From positions 1 to 64,000 of the forward strand of contig JALQPE010000062.1 in NCBI GenBank assembly GCA_030407315.1: a stretch of DNA of 64,000 nucleotides, in the 5' to 3' direction. The position numbers were made by a program, and so were the translations under genes. Positions 27,547 to 39,565 of the stretch are shown here, in pieces. The notes below the pieces were generated by a model. It saw only the letters and a program-made list of their open reading frames with translations, was not told where the DNA came from and did not search any database. The stretch's first letter is position 1; the number at the start of each line of letters is the position of its first letter. This DNA is from Asparagopsis taxiformis. Lineage: Eukaryota > Rhodophyta > Florideophyceae > Bonnemaisoniales > Bonnemaisoniaceae.

Positions 27547-30320
27547 TCACTGCTGTTCGACAAGTGGTGCGCTCTGGTGTGTTGCGATTGAAGTCGATAT
27601 TTTCTGGAAACATGAAGTCAGCACAATGTCAAGAACAAGATGAAACAAACGGAATTGATGGATTCATTTCGGGCTCCGACAATGCGATCGTAGTCGAGTT
27701 GACCGGGTCGTTCCAGCGCCACATTATTGACTTTTTCAAAACGATACGCGGTCCTCAGGGTGATTTTCTTTCTGACAGTGAGGCGAAAGAGATGTCCGAA
27801 TGCCGTTCCGTTTGGTACGGAGTTGTTGACGGTATGCACAGACTGACTGCAATCCAGGAGTTAATGGATGAGAACCCGGAGAGGTGGGACTCTTTTATGT
27901 GGCCTGTCACGATACTGAAAGGAGGTCATTCTATCCAAGTTCTGAAACAACTAGGCAGACATCAGAACCGAAAGCATGATGCAACACTATATGTCGAAAC
28001 CACGTTCTATGATATCCTGAGCGGAATGAAAGAAGAAGCCCACCGGATGCAGAGCATGACCTCAAAGCCACCTACAGCCAAACAAGTTGCTGCCGCATAT
28101 GATGGTTGCTCCCACCTCAAGGATAACACCGTCAGACAGACTGCTGCGACGGCATTGCGCCTTCCTGCGCGAGTGATCGAAGAGATTGGAACAATTATGA
28201 ATTCGGAGCATCCAGACTTGGCAGAACCTCCTTCTAGCAACAGTATGGCATTGAAAACTCGGAGAAAGGTTACTAATACCCCAATGAAAAGCGTTGACTG
28301 TCGCGTGTATCGCAAATTTGTGAATATAACATCTTTGAAATCTGCAACCAAGTTCATGAATGCTTCGGGTACTGATGCTGAAGAAGTTCAAGTTCATACT
28401 CTTTACAGGCTTCGGGGAATCTCCAGATTGAATAAATTCAAACCAGTATCATACAAAGATACCCTCCAGCAATACGAATACACATGCGCAGCGATGAAAG
28501 AAGCGCGTAAGTTCGAGGTTCTTCATGAAGGACAGGTATGGCCAAAGGGCATGGAATCAATCAAGCAGAATCTACTTCGCTCATCAAAGTTCGATACTGA
28601 TGTTATGGAGAACATGGGAAATGATTATAATATTCTGGATGCTCTTTTGAAGCAGTACCGGAAAGTTTGCCCTCAAATTGCTCCCATGAAGGAAAAGAAG
28701 TATGGGGAAAGCCATCGAAAAGACCCAGATCCCGATTCTTTCTGTCAGGAAATTGGCAAGACGGCAGCCGATAACGAAAATGCAGATACAAGGGACGCGA
28801 AAGAAGAGAAACAAAAAGATGTCTCGAAGGAAGATAGTGTTCCTCAACTAGGCTCCGAAATATGTGATGAGGATATAGTCTCGGTACCGAAGATGAGCCA
28901 GATAACGCAAGAATCTGTACAAGATGAAGTTGACGCTTCCGAAAAGGTTATCACCGGACCGAAAACTTCTATTCCAGTGGACCGAATGATAACAGAGAAC
29001 GATGTCTCTGCTTCACCTAGTATCAACTCAGACCGCCTCAACCTTCATTCTAAACGCGGTTCATCTGGTACGAATGAGCCGGAAAGAAAAGACTACGTTC
29101 TTGAAATGGAAATTACATGCTATCAGATGAAATGGCAGGACTTCGACAAGGAAATATGGACAGATGAGTACCCTCTTCAGGATTTGGTTCTTACCGACCC
29201 TCCGTATGGAACTCCGAATTCTAAATCCCTTCGTAACACCGCATATAACAATTTCATAAGTGATAAGGAAATCAATGCATTATGCCAGTTTGCAAGGAGA
29301 GCCTTGAAGCCAGGTGGCTGGTTTTTCTGTTTTGTATCATTCCGAAACTTTCCAGCATTCCTGCATGAGCTGAGAAACGTCGGTTTCGACGGTCCGGAAT
29401 ACCCTTTCGTATTCATGAAAGACACGAACACTGTACAAGCACATCGCGGAGATATGTTCCCACAAAACGCGTGCGAGTTTGCAGTTGTTGCCAGGGCTCC
29501 CGGACATCGTAAGGACGGTTTCAAGCCAGACCTTCGAAGCCAATATCACCTCGTCCCAACAGAAACGAAACGGAAATTCGCTGCAATGTCCAGAATTCCC
29601 GTTTCGAAAGACAAACTTCTCACTCCAGGAACAAAATCTCCTGTTCTAACAGAAGAGAAACATATTGGAATGTTATCCGAGATAATCAACACGTTTTGTC
29701 CTGAGAGGGGTTCAGTTATTGATGTTTACGGAGGAACACTTACTACTGCGATCGCAGCGATGAAGACAGCCCGTTCATGTGTGGTTGTGGAAGCTAGTAC
29801 CAAGATTTTCCGTCTCGCTCATGAAAGACTTCGTTCTATTGCCGATGCTTTGTATCATAATGATCTGAGATCACGTATCGGATCGAAGAAGAGGAGAGCA
29901 GGGAATCATGCAGAGGATGGCGTTCTGCTAAGCCAACCGAAAATCTGTTCGCTACAGAAAAAGGGAAAAGATGATAATACAAATGCCGGTAAATCCACTA
30001 TCGAAGGAATAGAGAGAGTACTGAAAGGAGGAGATTCTGTTGAACTATACATTTTGGATCAGGTCGTCGGAAAAGAGTCTCTCCTTTGTGCAGGAACTAG
30101 TGATGAGAGGTTCCAAACTACAATACACAATGTACCTCTAGCGAACTTTCAAGGTGAGGATCAGAAACTTGTATCTTGTTATATGTTCGAACCGAACGAA
30201 TGTTGTTTGGATTGTCCTTACCCGTACAAATACGGTGGTATTGAACCTCCTCCTGGAACTTTGAAAGGGCTGAACGGGATATTCGCATGGGACTTGAACA
30301 AGATGAGGCCGTTGTCTTAG
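27542..30320 (+). CDS. ParB/Srx domain-DNA methyltransferase fusion, 3' part (split by copia-1)
   Basis: The frame is open from the LTR edge; the first ATG now available is 27612. The ParB block continues (VRQVVRSGVLRLKSIF, then VVDGMHRLTAIQ with the DGxHR box near 27826). Residues ~190-520 are an unassigned helical region plus a charged linker. The C-terminus is a class-I methyltransferase: motif IV TDPPYG (29193-29210), LKPGGWFF, then motif I-like VIDVYGGT (~29715-29738) and an acidic VVVEAS. The DPPY motif lying before motif I is the beta-class order of bacterial and viral N6-adenine/N4-cytosine enzymes. ParB-methyltransferase fusions are known in bacteria and phages. Before the insertion the gene was open throughout; the remaining half may be expressed from the 3' LTR without its first ParB strand. 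Confidence 0.8.
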
Positions 30321-30715
30321 TCTTATTACGTGTAGTTTCGCTCGGCAGGTTTGAACAAAACCGCTGCAATAAACCTTTAGCTCTGTTTCGTACCATTTGT
30401 AAACCTTCAGAGAGGAAAGATTGTTGTCATTTTCCCCGTAATCATGGGCGCATGAAGAGGACAAATCAACCAATCAGCCGTACTCCATTCACAACAGAGA
30501 TTGATTTGACATAGGTATTTGGCGCTGTATCCTGGGCCAACTATCGCCGTCGAGGAGGCCACTCTGCATCCATATTAGATGAACGTCTCACCGGTGTCAT
30601 TCCTACTCACCATGCATCTTGATCAACCGATATACTCGTCTTGCAGCCATCTCTTTTCCACGCTACCTGCAAATCTAACTACCGTTAGAGATAATTCGTT
30701 CTGCTCCCACTGCAG
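30321..30715. other. Spacer after the ParB-methyltransferase gene
   Basis: No supported gene. An AATAAA at 30368-30373 is a candidate poly(A) signal for the upstream gene; the stretch before 30716 would be the promoter of the next ORF. Confidence 0.35.
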
Positions 30716-31151
30716 ATGGCTCCGCGTTTTCATCTCGCCGAAGCTAGGAATGACGCACTGGAGAAAGCCGAATCATACATGAAATCTCTTTCTAGGGACT
30801 CCGAATCAGAACACGTTCCTTCTGTTGAAACCATATCTATGCCGCGTAGCTACGATGAAATGATGCATGGAATAGTGGGTACTTCTTCCGACTCTTTCCG
30901 ATCCACGGCTTCGACGTATAAACCATTTTCACGACTACAACACAGGAAGAATTATGAAAGTGTGACGAGGTCCAGTTCAGTTCGTCGAAAGAGCAGCATG
31001 CTAGAGAGGCGGGTGAAATTCAGTTTGTTACTGCCCAAAACAGATATAAGAAGAATACCATGCTGCAATAGAGATGCTTCAGAAAAACCGACCATGTTTT
31101 CCTTCGGAATGAAGCAGAACGAGTTTTGTTGTACAACAGGGACGATCGCCG
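30716..31151 (+). pseudogene. Unknown ORF truncated by copia-2
   Basis: From ATG 30716, about 145 residues up to the LTR edge (the frame then runs briefly into the LTR and stops at 31189). It is hydrophilic, Ser/Arg-rich, with DSESEH and SSVRRKSS segments that look phosphorylatable. No domain is recognised and no ParB box is present. The 3' part is not found on the far side of the copia cluster, so it was lost. It could be spurious. Confidence 0.35.
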
Positions 31152-31639
31152 TGTTGATAAAGTTTGGTCGCTTTCCGAGCGTTTACTGAATCTGCGAGCT
31201 CACTACATAATTTGTATTCTCGCCGAGGTGCGCCGGCGGTGCTAAGGACAGCCTGTTAATAGCTGCTCCAGACAGACTGTCACTGACAGTCTGTCCTAGC
31301 AAGCACCCGCTGCCAATCTGGTACACGTGGGCTTCTCTATCATATCATCCACACGTGTACACTTATCATAACATTTTCCCTCTGCCATGATGGCAACCCA
31401 TCTTGGCATTTCTAATTACTAATTGAAACTATGACAAACAAATTGAAACTTCAGAGGCCAGTTACTCCGTAATGGAGTGTCGTAGGAGCCCCGGAGAAGT
31501 TGCTACCCGACTAATTCGGGCACGCTGAATACGATGAGATAGGTTTCAGAGCGCTCAGACCACTCCTTCATAGAGAAATCGAGGGTCAAAGTTTTCTCAC
31601 GGAATTAGGCCTACCAGGCCCATTCTCAGTGAGTCAACA
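31152..31639 (-). repeat. copia-2 3' LTR
   Basis: 488 bp, TGTTGAC … CTTTATCAACA in element orientation. Its left edge truncates the ORF at 30716. Confidence 0.85.
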
Positions 31640-34600
31640 CTCCCCCTCTTTGACCTGCTCGATGGATGAAATATCTGACACGCCGATCATCTCCCGGAGC
31701 TTGATAAATTGAACTCGTTGCAGGGGCTTGGTTAACAGATCTGCCGCCATATCTGATGTGGGACAGTAGTCAATGCCGAACAACGTCTTGAGTAAGCTGT
31801 CTCGGACGAAGTGATACCGAATGTCGATGTGTTTGGTACGAGTTCCTGAGGCATCGTTCCTAGCCATCTTGATGGAACCTTGGTTGTCGACATTGATTGG
31901 GATCGGATCCGCCGAGCTGCTTCCACAGCCAAACCCAACAATATTACTCAACCAAATAGCTTCCTTCACTGCAGCGCTGAGAGCCATATATTCAGCTTCG
32001 GAGGATGATTGCGCTACACAACTCTGTTTGTGAGATTTCCAGCTCACCGCTGCTCCAGCCATCATGAACACGTATCCGCTGGTGGATTTGCGATTGATCG
32101 TACAACCACCCCAATCTGAGTCACTATATCCGACAGGTGACAGAGGCTTCGATGCCCTGTACAGCACACCAAGGCTTCGAGTACCAGAAATGTATCTTAG
32201 AACACGCTTGACAGCAACCCAGAGAGATTTGGTTGGAGTCTCCACGAATTGGGCAAGTCTTCCAACAGCAAATGCGATGTCGGGGCGAGTTCCCACTGCG
32301 AGATACATCAAGCTTCCAATGGCTTTGCGGTATAATGTAGAGTCGATAGCCTCTGTTTCAGTATCACTGATGGAAATCTGAGCCTGCATAGGGGTTGCAG
32401 CAGGGCTTGAGTTCTCCATGCCGAATCGTTCCAATACCTTTTCAGCGTACCGAGTTTGATTCAAATGAAGTAGTCCTCTAGGTGAGTCCCTTACGATTTA
32501 CAGCCCGAGGCACACTCTAGCTTTCCCACAATCTTTCATTTCGAAGCGTCTACTGAACTCAGCCTTCAGCTCGTTCAACATGTCTCTGCTGCTTGAAGCG
32601 ATAAGGAGGTCATCAACGTAGAGGGCAATGACTATCATCGAATCTTTACGGTACCTCACGTAGAAACATGGGTCGTACGGAGAACTCTGGAATTCTAGTT
32701 CTGAAATGAGAAACTCGTCGATCTTTGCGTGCCATTGCCTCGGAGCCTGTTTTAGTCCATACAAAGCTTTCTGCAGTTTGCAAACATGATTAGGATACTT
32801 CGGGTCGACAAAGCCCTCCGGTTGTTCCATGTATATGTCTTGTTCGAGGTCTCCGTAGAGGAAAGCTGTCTTAACGTCCATTTGATCGCAATGGAGGTCG
32901 TGATGGACAGTGAGAGCGAAGAACATGCGAATAGTGCAGAACTTGACAACCGGTGCATATGTTTCAGCATAGTCAACACCGTACTTCTGTTGGAATCCTC
33001 GAGTTACCAGGCGAGCTTTATGTTTGACAGAGTGCTCACCAGTTTCACTGACAACATCTTTGCGTTTGAACACCCATTTGGATGAAAGTAGGTTGACAGC
33101 TTCACTGCGAGGGACCAAAATCCAGGTGCGGTTTGTATAAAGGGAATTCATTTCAGACTGAATGGCACCGATCCAAAGGTCTTTCTCCTCCCCCTTGGTC
33201 ACCTCAGTGAAGGTGAGGAGGTGTTCTGGAGTAGGATCGGGCGCGGTAGTGACGAGTGCAGTGGTTTTCCACCACTCACTCGGAGGTTTGCGGGTGCGAG
33301 ACGATTTACGGGGAGCAGTGAGTAACGAGGCATCTTGACTGTAGGATGGCGTTGGCGGAGGTGATTGAGGTGAAATATGGTCCGAATCTGAACCTGAATG
33401 GGAGGAAGAAGATTCATTTCTGGGAGTTCCTCCATAAGGTTTTTCCCTCATTGGGTCTTGTGAGGTATCTTCTAGACTGACATCAGCTCCAGTAATGTCT
33501 AGATGTGACGGTAGTTTCCTCGACCTCGTCTCCTCGATAACGACATCGCGAGAGACAACAATTTTCTCATTCATTAGATCCCACAGTTTATATGCCTTCT
33601 GTGATGTTGCATACCCTAGCATGATAGCCGGAACAGCACGAGAATCGAGCGCTTGGAGATGTGTGTTCGGGAGTTTGTACCAACAAATGCTTCCAAATGT
33701 TCGCAGGTGTGCAATGTTTGGCTTCCGCCCATACCATAGCTCATATGGAGTGGTTCCAGCGGGGAGAGCACGGCTGGTGAGACGATTTCGAATGTAGGCA
33801 GCACAAGAAAGTGCTTCCGCCCAGAACTCCAATGGAGTGGAATTGTGGAGAAGCATGGCCCGCATATGTTCCTTAAGGGTGCGATTCATGCGTTCCGCAA
33901 CTCCGTTTTGTTGGGGAGTGTAGGCACAGGTAGTTTGACGTTGGATACCCCTGTCTTCAAGGAAAGAGCTGAATTCGTTTGAGAAGTACTCTCCCCCTCC
34001 GTCTGAGCGTAGTTGACGAAGTTTGCATCCTGTTTGAGTTTCAGTGAGGCGTAGAAATCGTTGGAATGCATCGAAACAATCCGACTTACGGTGGAGCGGA
34101 TACAAAGTTAGCCAGCGAGACTTATCATCGATGAAGGTCACGAAGTATCGAGCTCCCCCTTTCGAACGTATTTCCATTGGCCCTGCCAGATCTGTGTGGA
34201 TCAGTTGGAGAAGCTCGGAGGCTCTTGTCTCGGAGAATTTTGGGATAGCAGCACGAGGCATTTTACCAGTAACACACCCTTCACATAGATTTTCAGGTGG
34301 GGACTGCTCAGGTTTGATTCGGAGTCCTTTGACCGCTGATGTCTTTGCCATACGAGAGATTCCGTTTTTGTGAACATGCCCAAGTCGCTCATGCCACAGC
34401 TGCAGTGACGCGATGCAAGCTAACTCAAAGGGCTGTTGTTTATTTCTGGAGGGCATGTAGAGGTCAATTGCATAGAGCCCGTGGCGTCTATGGCCAGTAG
34501 CTATTGATTCCCCGTTTTGGGTTAAGAGGACTGCATTGTTCGTGAACTGAACTCCAATTCCTCGAGCCGTGAGAGTACTAACGGATATGAGTGAAATACG

Positions 34601-35719
34601 AAGGAGGGGACGTGGAGAACGTCCTGGAGTATGCAGATTCTTGCCTTCCCATTGACAAGGAGTGACAGTTTGACATCGCCACATCCTACTGCTACAGAAG
34701 TGGATTTGTCTCCGAGAATCACTTGGAACGGAGTCACGGAACGGTACGAGACAAACATTGAGCGATCGAAGGTCATGTGTGAGGTAGCAGCGGAGTCGAT
34801 GTACCATGTAGATGTGATTTGTACCGACTTAGCTGAATCCGAACAGGCTGACAAAAAGGCAGACGTACTCCTTTTCTTCATCATTGCTCGGTTCAGTCTC
34901 AGTGGCTACGGCTGCCATAGAGCCAATATTCCCCTGCGCCAGAGACAAGTTCGGAGAACTGCGTGGTTTATTATTCGAGCGGGAGCGAGATGGTCTTCCA
35001 TACTTCTGCCAGCAATATGGCTCGGTGTGATTTGTTCGACCGCAATGGGTACACTTCTTCCGGTTGTTCCCAAACTGTTTTCCAGACTTGGAAAGCAGAG
35101 CGGCTGTGTCTGTTGAGGAACTTCCCGGTTTTAAAATAGCTGCCCTGCGTTCTTCCTGAAGGAGGAGACTGCGAACTTTGTCGAATGTGAAGGTAGGATC
35201 TTCATCTCCAATTGCATCAAGAGCGGTTATCAGCGTCTGGAAGGAAGATGGGAGGCCATTGAGAACAGCCATAGCCATTTCTTTATCATCAATGTCGACG
35301 CCCATTGCTGATAGTACCGTTGCCATTTGTCGAACACGGTTGATGTATACGAGCATCTGTTCACCTGGCTTCATAGTCGCTGTGTAAAAGTCGCGCCTTG
35401 CAGCGAGTTTGTTTAGGAGAGTGTGCCTTTGATGCACGTTGCAGATCTCTTGCCACATTTCTAAGGCAGTCGTGGTGTGTGCAACATTTTTGAGCATTTC
35501 ATCCGACAAGGTAATTCCGATGGCCATTCGAGCTGACTTGTCTTTGCGGAGCCATTTTAAGAGCTCTTCTTGGTCTGTCGGACGTCTAGGGCGAAGATTA
35601 GGATCAATCATGTCGTCCACCTCGCGGTGGCCAAGGATGAGTTCCATCTTCTGCTTCCATGAGTGGAAGTTTGAATAATCCAGCTTCTCGATGCGGATGC
35701 CGGAAGTATTACTCTCCAT
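31634..35719 (-). pseudogene. gag-pol: copia-2 gag-pol, frameshifted
   Basis: Segments in different frames together cover the polyprotein: gag with CCHC knuckle (35719-34829), protease DSAATS (34884-34522), integrase and most of reverse transcriptase (34807-32498), end of RT and RNase H (32464-31634). At least three frame breaks lie near 34850, 34580 and 32490. The small deletion near 34590 changes the FSLISVSTL motif. Close to copia-1 in sequence but inactive. Confidence 0.9.
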
Positions 35720-35904
35720 GGCTCTGCAGTAAGTCTTATCTGTTCGACCCTTCCCAAGTGGACAACCGATAGTCGTCGAGGACCAAGCTGGGATCTATAG
35801 GATAGAGACTGTCTAGCTAAGAGCGAAGTGGATGGAGAACAAGAAAGCAAGGTTTAACGATACGAAATCAGCTAGATTTCTAGTGTCTAGAGGAGAGAGA
35901 GAAA

Positions 35905-36323
35905 CTACTTATCGGAGGAAGAAGAAGCTTTGGAAGCTTTGGTGATTTCCAGGGCCTTCGCAATACTGCGATGGTGGTTGCCGCGAAGATGGTTGTCGAA
36001 CTCACTCTGAGTCCGGACGATGACACCACAGGGCCTGCAAACTTTTAGAGGACCCTCCTTGAGGCGCTCGATGGTTTTCTTGTGTCTGGATCCGTTGAGA
36101 TGAGCAGCTCTGGACTCAGCGGAATTGAGATATACGTTGCAGTGAGAGCACCTGGAACGGTTTGCAGCCTTGTGAGCGGCGTATTTCTTCTTATTGTCCC
36201 TTCTTTCGGCGATGCTATACGCCTTTCGGAAAACACGGTCGCGAAGAGACTCACCGTCGCGTCGAAGCCTCGGAGCTGGCTGCTCGTTATTCGGCTCGAT
36301 GCGATCCTCGTCACTACTAGACA
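35905..36323 (-). CDS. Two-zinc-finger protein of copia-2
   Basis: Same layout as the copia-1 protein: MSSSDEDR start created by splicing (A at 36421 joined to TG at 36323-36322), then fingers CSHCNVYL…HLNGSRH and CRPCGVIV…HLRGNHH, then a Lys/Ser tail. The ORF is intact although gag-pol of the same element is broken. Confidence 0.7.
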
Positions 36324-36420
36324 CTATGGAGATAGAGAGAGAGAAGAGGTTAGCAGTTATACCGATCAGTACTAAGGTCTAAACCTTGAAATTGACCGAA
36401 AGATGAAAGGTATAACTTAC
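36324..36420 (-). other. copia-2 leader intron
   Basis: 97 nt on the minus strand, donor AAAA/GTAAGT, acceptor CTCCATAG/TGTCT. Removal assembles the start codon of the zinc-finger ORF as A|TG. Confidence 0.75.
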
Positions 36421-36592
36421 TTTTGAAGATGAATGAGTAGGTCAACCAATGCAGAAGTTTATTGTTGTGTGACTTATTAATGCTATACCGATCAGGACAA
36501 GGTTGCTGACTTACAAGAGCAGAACCGAGTTGAGAAAGGTATAGACAAGTCTTTTATTAGGAGCAGTCGATTCCAGTATGTTGGCCTTAAGT

Positions 36593-36668
36593 GGGCCAGT
36601 AGCTCAGCAGTTAAGCCGTGCTGTGCAGCGCGGAATCTCGCGGTCGTGCGTTCGAGTCCCAGCGAGAG
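36593..36668 (+). other. Antisense tRNA-like module in the copia-2 leader
   Basis: A box TAGCTCAGCAG (36600-36610) and B box GTTCGAGTC (36650-36658) fit the Pol III consensus. A short CGCG/CGCG stem could be the anticodon arm. It runs opposite to the element, as in the other copies. Confidence 0.65.
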
Positions 36669-37048
36669 CGGGAAGAAATTTTTTGTATTTGGCGCGAGAT
36701 AGCTCCAGCGAGAGATCCAATGTGTTCCAAGAGATGTCACTTGATGACAGAATTTTTGTGTCACGATGGCAGTAGATGTTGTCACTGTGACAGTCAGATG
36801 ACACGATGGTACGCCGAGCGTCAGCGAGACGGACGCCGGGTGGCGAGGCAGACCGCGGCGCCGCAGGAGCGAGCGCGACGAACCCGACGCGCAGGCGAGC
36901 GAAAGCGCACGGAGGCGCAGAACGGGAGCAGGAGGACGCGCAGGAAAGAAGACAAAACGAGAAGAAACAAGGCGAGAAAGGTAAGACACACGCCGACGCG
37001 AAAGAGACACTCACCGCAGCGCTAGAGAATAAGAAACGACCCGAGCGA

Positions 37049-37067
37049 GCGCACTGGGCCCATAACC
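37049..37067 (-). promoter_or_regulatory. Primer-binding site of copia-2
   Basis: In element orientation GGTTATGGGCCCAGTGCGC: the 14-base initiator-tRNA core is shared with copia-1 and the last bases differ. Confidence 0.8.
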
Positions 37068-37552
37068 TGTTGATAAAGTTTGGTCGCTTACCGAGCGTTC
37101 ACTGAATCTGCGAGCTCACTACATAATTTGTATTCTCGCCGAGGTGCGCCGGCGGTGCTAAGGACAGCCTGTTAATAGCTGCTCCAGACAGACTGTCACT
37201 GACAGTCTGTCCTAGCAAGCACCCGCTGCCAATCTGGTACACGTGGGCATCTCTATCATATCACCCACACGTGTACACTAATCATAACATTTTCCCTGTG
37301 CCATGATGGCAACCCATCCTGGCATTTCTAATTACTAATTGAAAGTATGACAAACAAATTAAAACTTCAGACGCTATTATCTCCATGAAGAAAGGTCGTA
37401 GAAGCTTCGGAGAAGTTGCTACCCGACTACTTCGGGCACGCTGAACACGATGAGATAGGTTTCGGAGCGCCTAGAGCACTCCTAGAAGAAATCGAGGGTC
37501 AAAGTTTTCTCACGTAATTGAGCCCCTCAGGGCCAATTCCAGTGCTTCAACA
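37068..37552 (-). repeat. LTR shared by copia-2 (as 5' LTR) and copia-4 (as 3' LTR)
   Basis: 485 bp. One side carries the copia-2 primer-binding site, the other the polypurine tract and pol end of copia-4. The sequence is nearly the same as the copia-3 3' LTR at 43652-44136. Confidence 0.8.
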
Positions 37553-38157
37553 CTCCCCCTCTTTGACCTTCTCGATTAATGATCTGGTAGTTACCCCCGC
37601 AAGTTCACGAAGCTTGACGAACTGAATCCTTTGCAGAGGCTTAGTGAGGACATCCGCTACCATATCGGATGTTGGACAGTAGTCGATATCGAACATCCCT
37701 TCGAGGAGGCAATCCCGGACAAAGTGGTACCGAATGTCGATATGCTTTGTGGGGGTTCCAGAAGCATCGTTCCTAGCCATTTTGATAGATCCTTGATTAT
37801 CCACATTGATGAGGATAGGATCTGCAGGATTTGTACTGCTGCTGAAACCAACGATGTTTCTCAGCCAGATTGCCTCCTTCACTGCTGCACTGAGAGCCAT
37901 GTATTCGGCTTCTGAGGAAGACTGGGCTACACAGCCTTGCTTACGAGACTTCCAGCTCACCGCTCCTCCAGCCATCTTGAAGACATAGCCACTGGTCGAC
38001 TTCCGGTTGATAGTACAACCGCCCCAGTCCGAGTCGCTGTACCCGACTGGTGCAAGTGTTGCTGTAGCTTTGTACATCACGCCAAAGTCCCGTGTACCAG
38101 CGATGTAGCGTAGGACACGTTTAACGGCTACCCAGAGAGCTTTTGTCGGGGCCTCAG
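37547..38157 (-). pseudogene. copia-4 fragment: RNase H end of pol
   Basis: Minus-strand ORF with SDSDWGGCTINRKSTSGYVF … SSSEAEYMALSA … DNQGSIKMARND, nearly identical to the end of copia-3 pol (43040-43657). It breaks off at 38157 against the copia-3 leader. With 44137-44840 it forms one reverse-oriented copia interrupted by copia-3. Confidence 0.85.
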
Positions 38158-38351
38158 CGCGCTCGTAGGTCGTTTCAATATCTCTCGCGCTTCGGTAAGT
38201 GCGTCGCTTGCGTCGGCGTTCTCTTACCTCTTTCGTCTTGCTTTCAACTCATTTTGTCTTGTTTTCGTTTACTCGCCTTTCTGCCGTGCTGCGCCTTCCC
38301 GCGCGTCTGCGCTCTTGCGTAGAGTGTTCTCCACGCTCTTGCGGCCATCAC

Positions 38352-38484
38352 CGCGCAACCTCTGTCGCCACCGCGCAACCTCTGTCGCCACCGCGCAACC
38401 TCTGTCGCCACCGCGCAACCTCTGTCGCCACCGCGCAACCTCTGTCGCCGCGCCGCACCTCTGTCGCCGCGCCGCACCTCTGTC
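38352..38484 (+). repeat. copia-3 leader minisatellite
   Basis: Five 20-bp units (ACCGCGCAACCTCTGTCGCC) followed by two 19-bp variants. It occupies the same leader region as the 23-bp array of copia-1 but is unrelated in sequence. Short CACTGACA/TGTCATC repeats follow to 38580. Confidence 0.9.
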
Positions 38485-38659
38485 GCCGCTCCGCGCCGAC
38501 ACTGTGTCATCCTGTCACTGACACTGACATCCTGTCATTCACACTGTGTCACACTGACACTCTGTCATCTTGCCATCCGTCTCTGGGTCATCGTCATCAG
38601 GTGACATCATTCTTTTATCTGGGGTTCGCGTGCGAAGGAAAAAGTTTGGCCAGCGTCGT

Positions 38660-38735
38660 TGCTGGGGTTTGAACCAAGGATCTATACATCGCCGTGGACC
38701 GTCCAACCGACTCGGCTACCGGGCCATTCAAGGCC
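38660..38735 (-). other. Antisense tRNA-like module in the copia-3 leader
   Basis: Minus strand A box TAGCCGAGTCG and B box GTTCAAACC (complement of 38666-38674), with a nearly complete T-arm. It is different in sequence from the modules of copia-1 and copia-2 but has the same position and orientation. Confidence 0.65.
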
Positions 38736-38906
38736 CAATTACTGGAATCGACCTTTGCTTTTATATTGGCTAGTCTATACCTTTCTCAACTCGGTCCTGC
38801 TCTTGTAAGACAGTGACCTTGTCCTGATCGGTATAGCGTTATAGCCTCTACCTATCACCGAATAAACTCATCGGACGTTTGGTTTTCTCATCAACTCTAT
38901 CCACAA

Positions 38907-38962
38907 GTAAGTTTATACCTTTCACCTTTCGGTCTATTTCAATTGTTCTCTTCTCTCTGCAG
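38907..38962 (+). other. copia-3 leader intron
   Basis: 56 nt, donor CACAA/GTAAGT, acceptor TCTCTGCAG/TGTCT. Joining gives A|TG as in the other two families; the intron is shorter. Confidence 0.75.
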
Positions 38963-39381
38963 TGTCTAGCAGTGACGAAGACCGCGTGGAACCGCGCAAC
39001 GACGAGCAGCCTCCCAGGCTTCGTCGCGAGGGGGAGTCTCTTCAAGACCGGGTCTTCCGCAAAGCCTACAGCATCGCCGAAAGGAGAGATAACAAGAAGA
39101 AGTACGCCGCTCACAAGAAGGCAAACCGCTCGAGGTGCCATCACTGCAACGTCTTTCTCAACTCCGCCGAGTCTAGAGTCGCACACTTCAGCGGCTCTAG
39201 ACATAAGAAGACTATCGAACGCCTCAAGGAAGGTGGTCTCAAGGTCTGCAAGCCCTGCGGTGTCATCGTTCGCACCCAGAGCGAGTTCGACAACCACCTC
39301 CGCGGTAGTCGCCACCGTGGCATCGAAAAGACTCTCAAAGCCGCTAAAGCCTCTAAGGCTTCTTCCTCCTCCGATAAGTAG
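38963..39381 (+). CDS. Two-zinc-finger protein of copia-3
   Basis: Intact ORF of about 139 residues, MSSSDEDRVEPR start assembled by splicing. The fingers CHHCNVFL…HFSGSRH and CKPCGVIV…HLRGSRH have C-x2-C-x12-H-x5-H spacing. The Lys/Ser-rich tail is similar to the copies in copia-1 and copia-2. Confidence 0.7.
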
Positions 39382-39565
39382 TACTCCTCTTCTCTAGACA
39401 CAATAGAAATCTAGCTGATTTCTCTTTGATAAACCTTGTTTTCTTGTTCTCCACTCATCTTGCTCTTAGCTAAAAGTCTCTATCCTATAGATCCCAGCTT
39501 GGTCCTAGACGACTATCGGTTGTCCACTTGGGAAGGGTCGAACAGATAAGACATAATACAGAACC

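Larger units (their letters stand above)
31152..37552 (-). mobile_element. copia-2: decayed copia element with non-matching LTRs
   Basis: On the minus strand: LTR 37552-37068, primer-binding site 37067-37049, leader, intron, zinc-finger ORF, broken gag-pol, polypurine tract, LTR 31639-31152. The two LTRs clearly differ (for example the stretch around 31465-31490 against 37378-37410), and the upstream one resembles the copia-3/4 type. The flanks CGCCG and CTCCC do not match, because sequence to the right is the 3' end of another copia. The upstream LTR is therefore shared or recombinant between two elements. Confidence 0.85.

Noticed and set aside
36593..36668. Functional tRNA gene
   Set aside because: A and B boxes fit, but the acceptor and arm stems do not pair well, and the unit recurs inside retroelement leaders.
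31152..37552. Target duplication for copia-2
   Set aside because: Flanks CGCCG and CTCCC differ; the right LTR is shared with another element, so no duplication can be expected.
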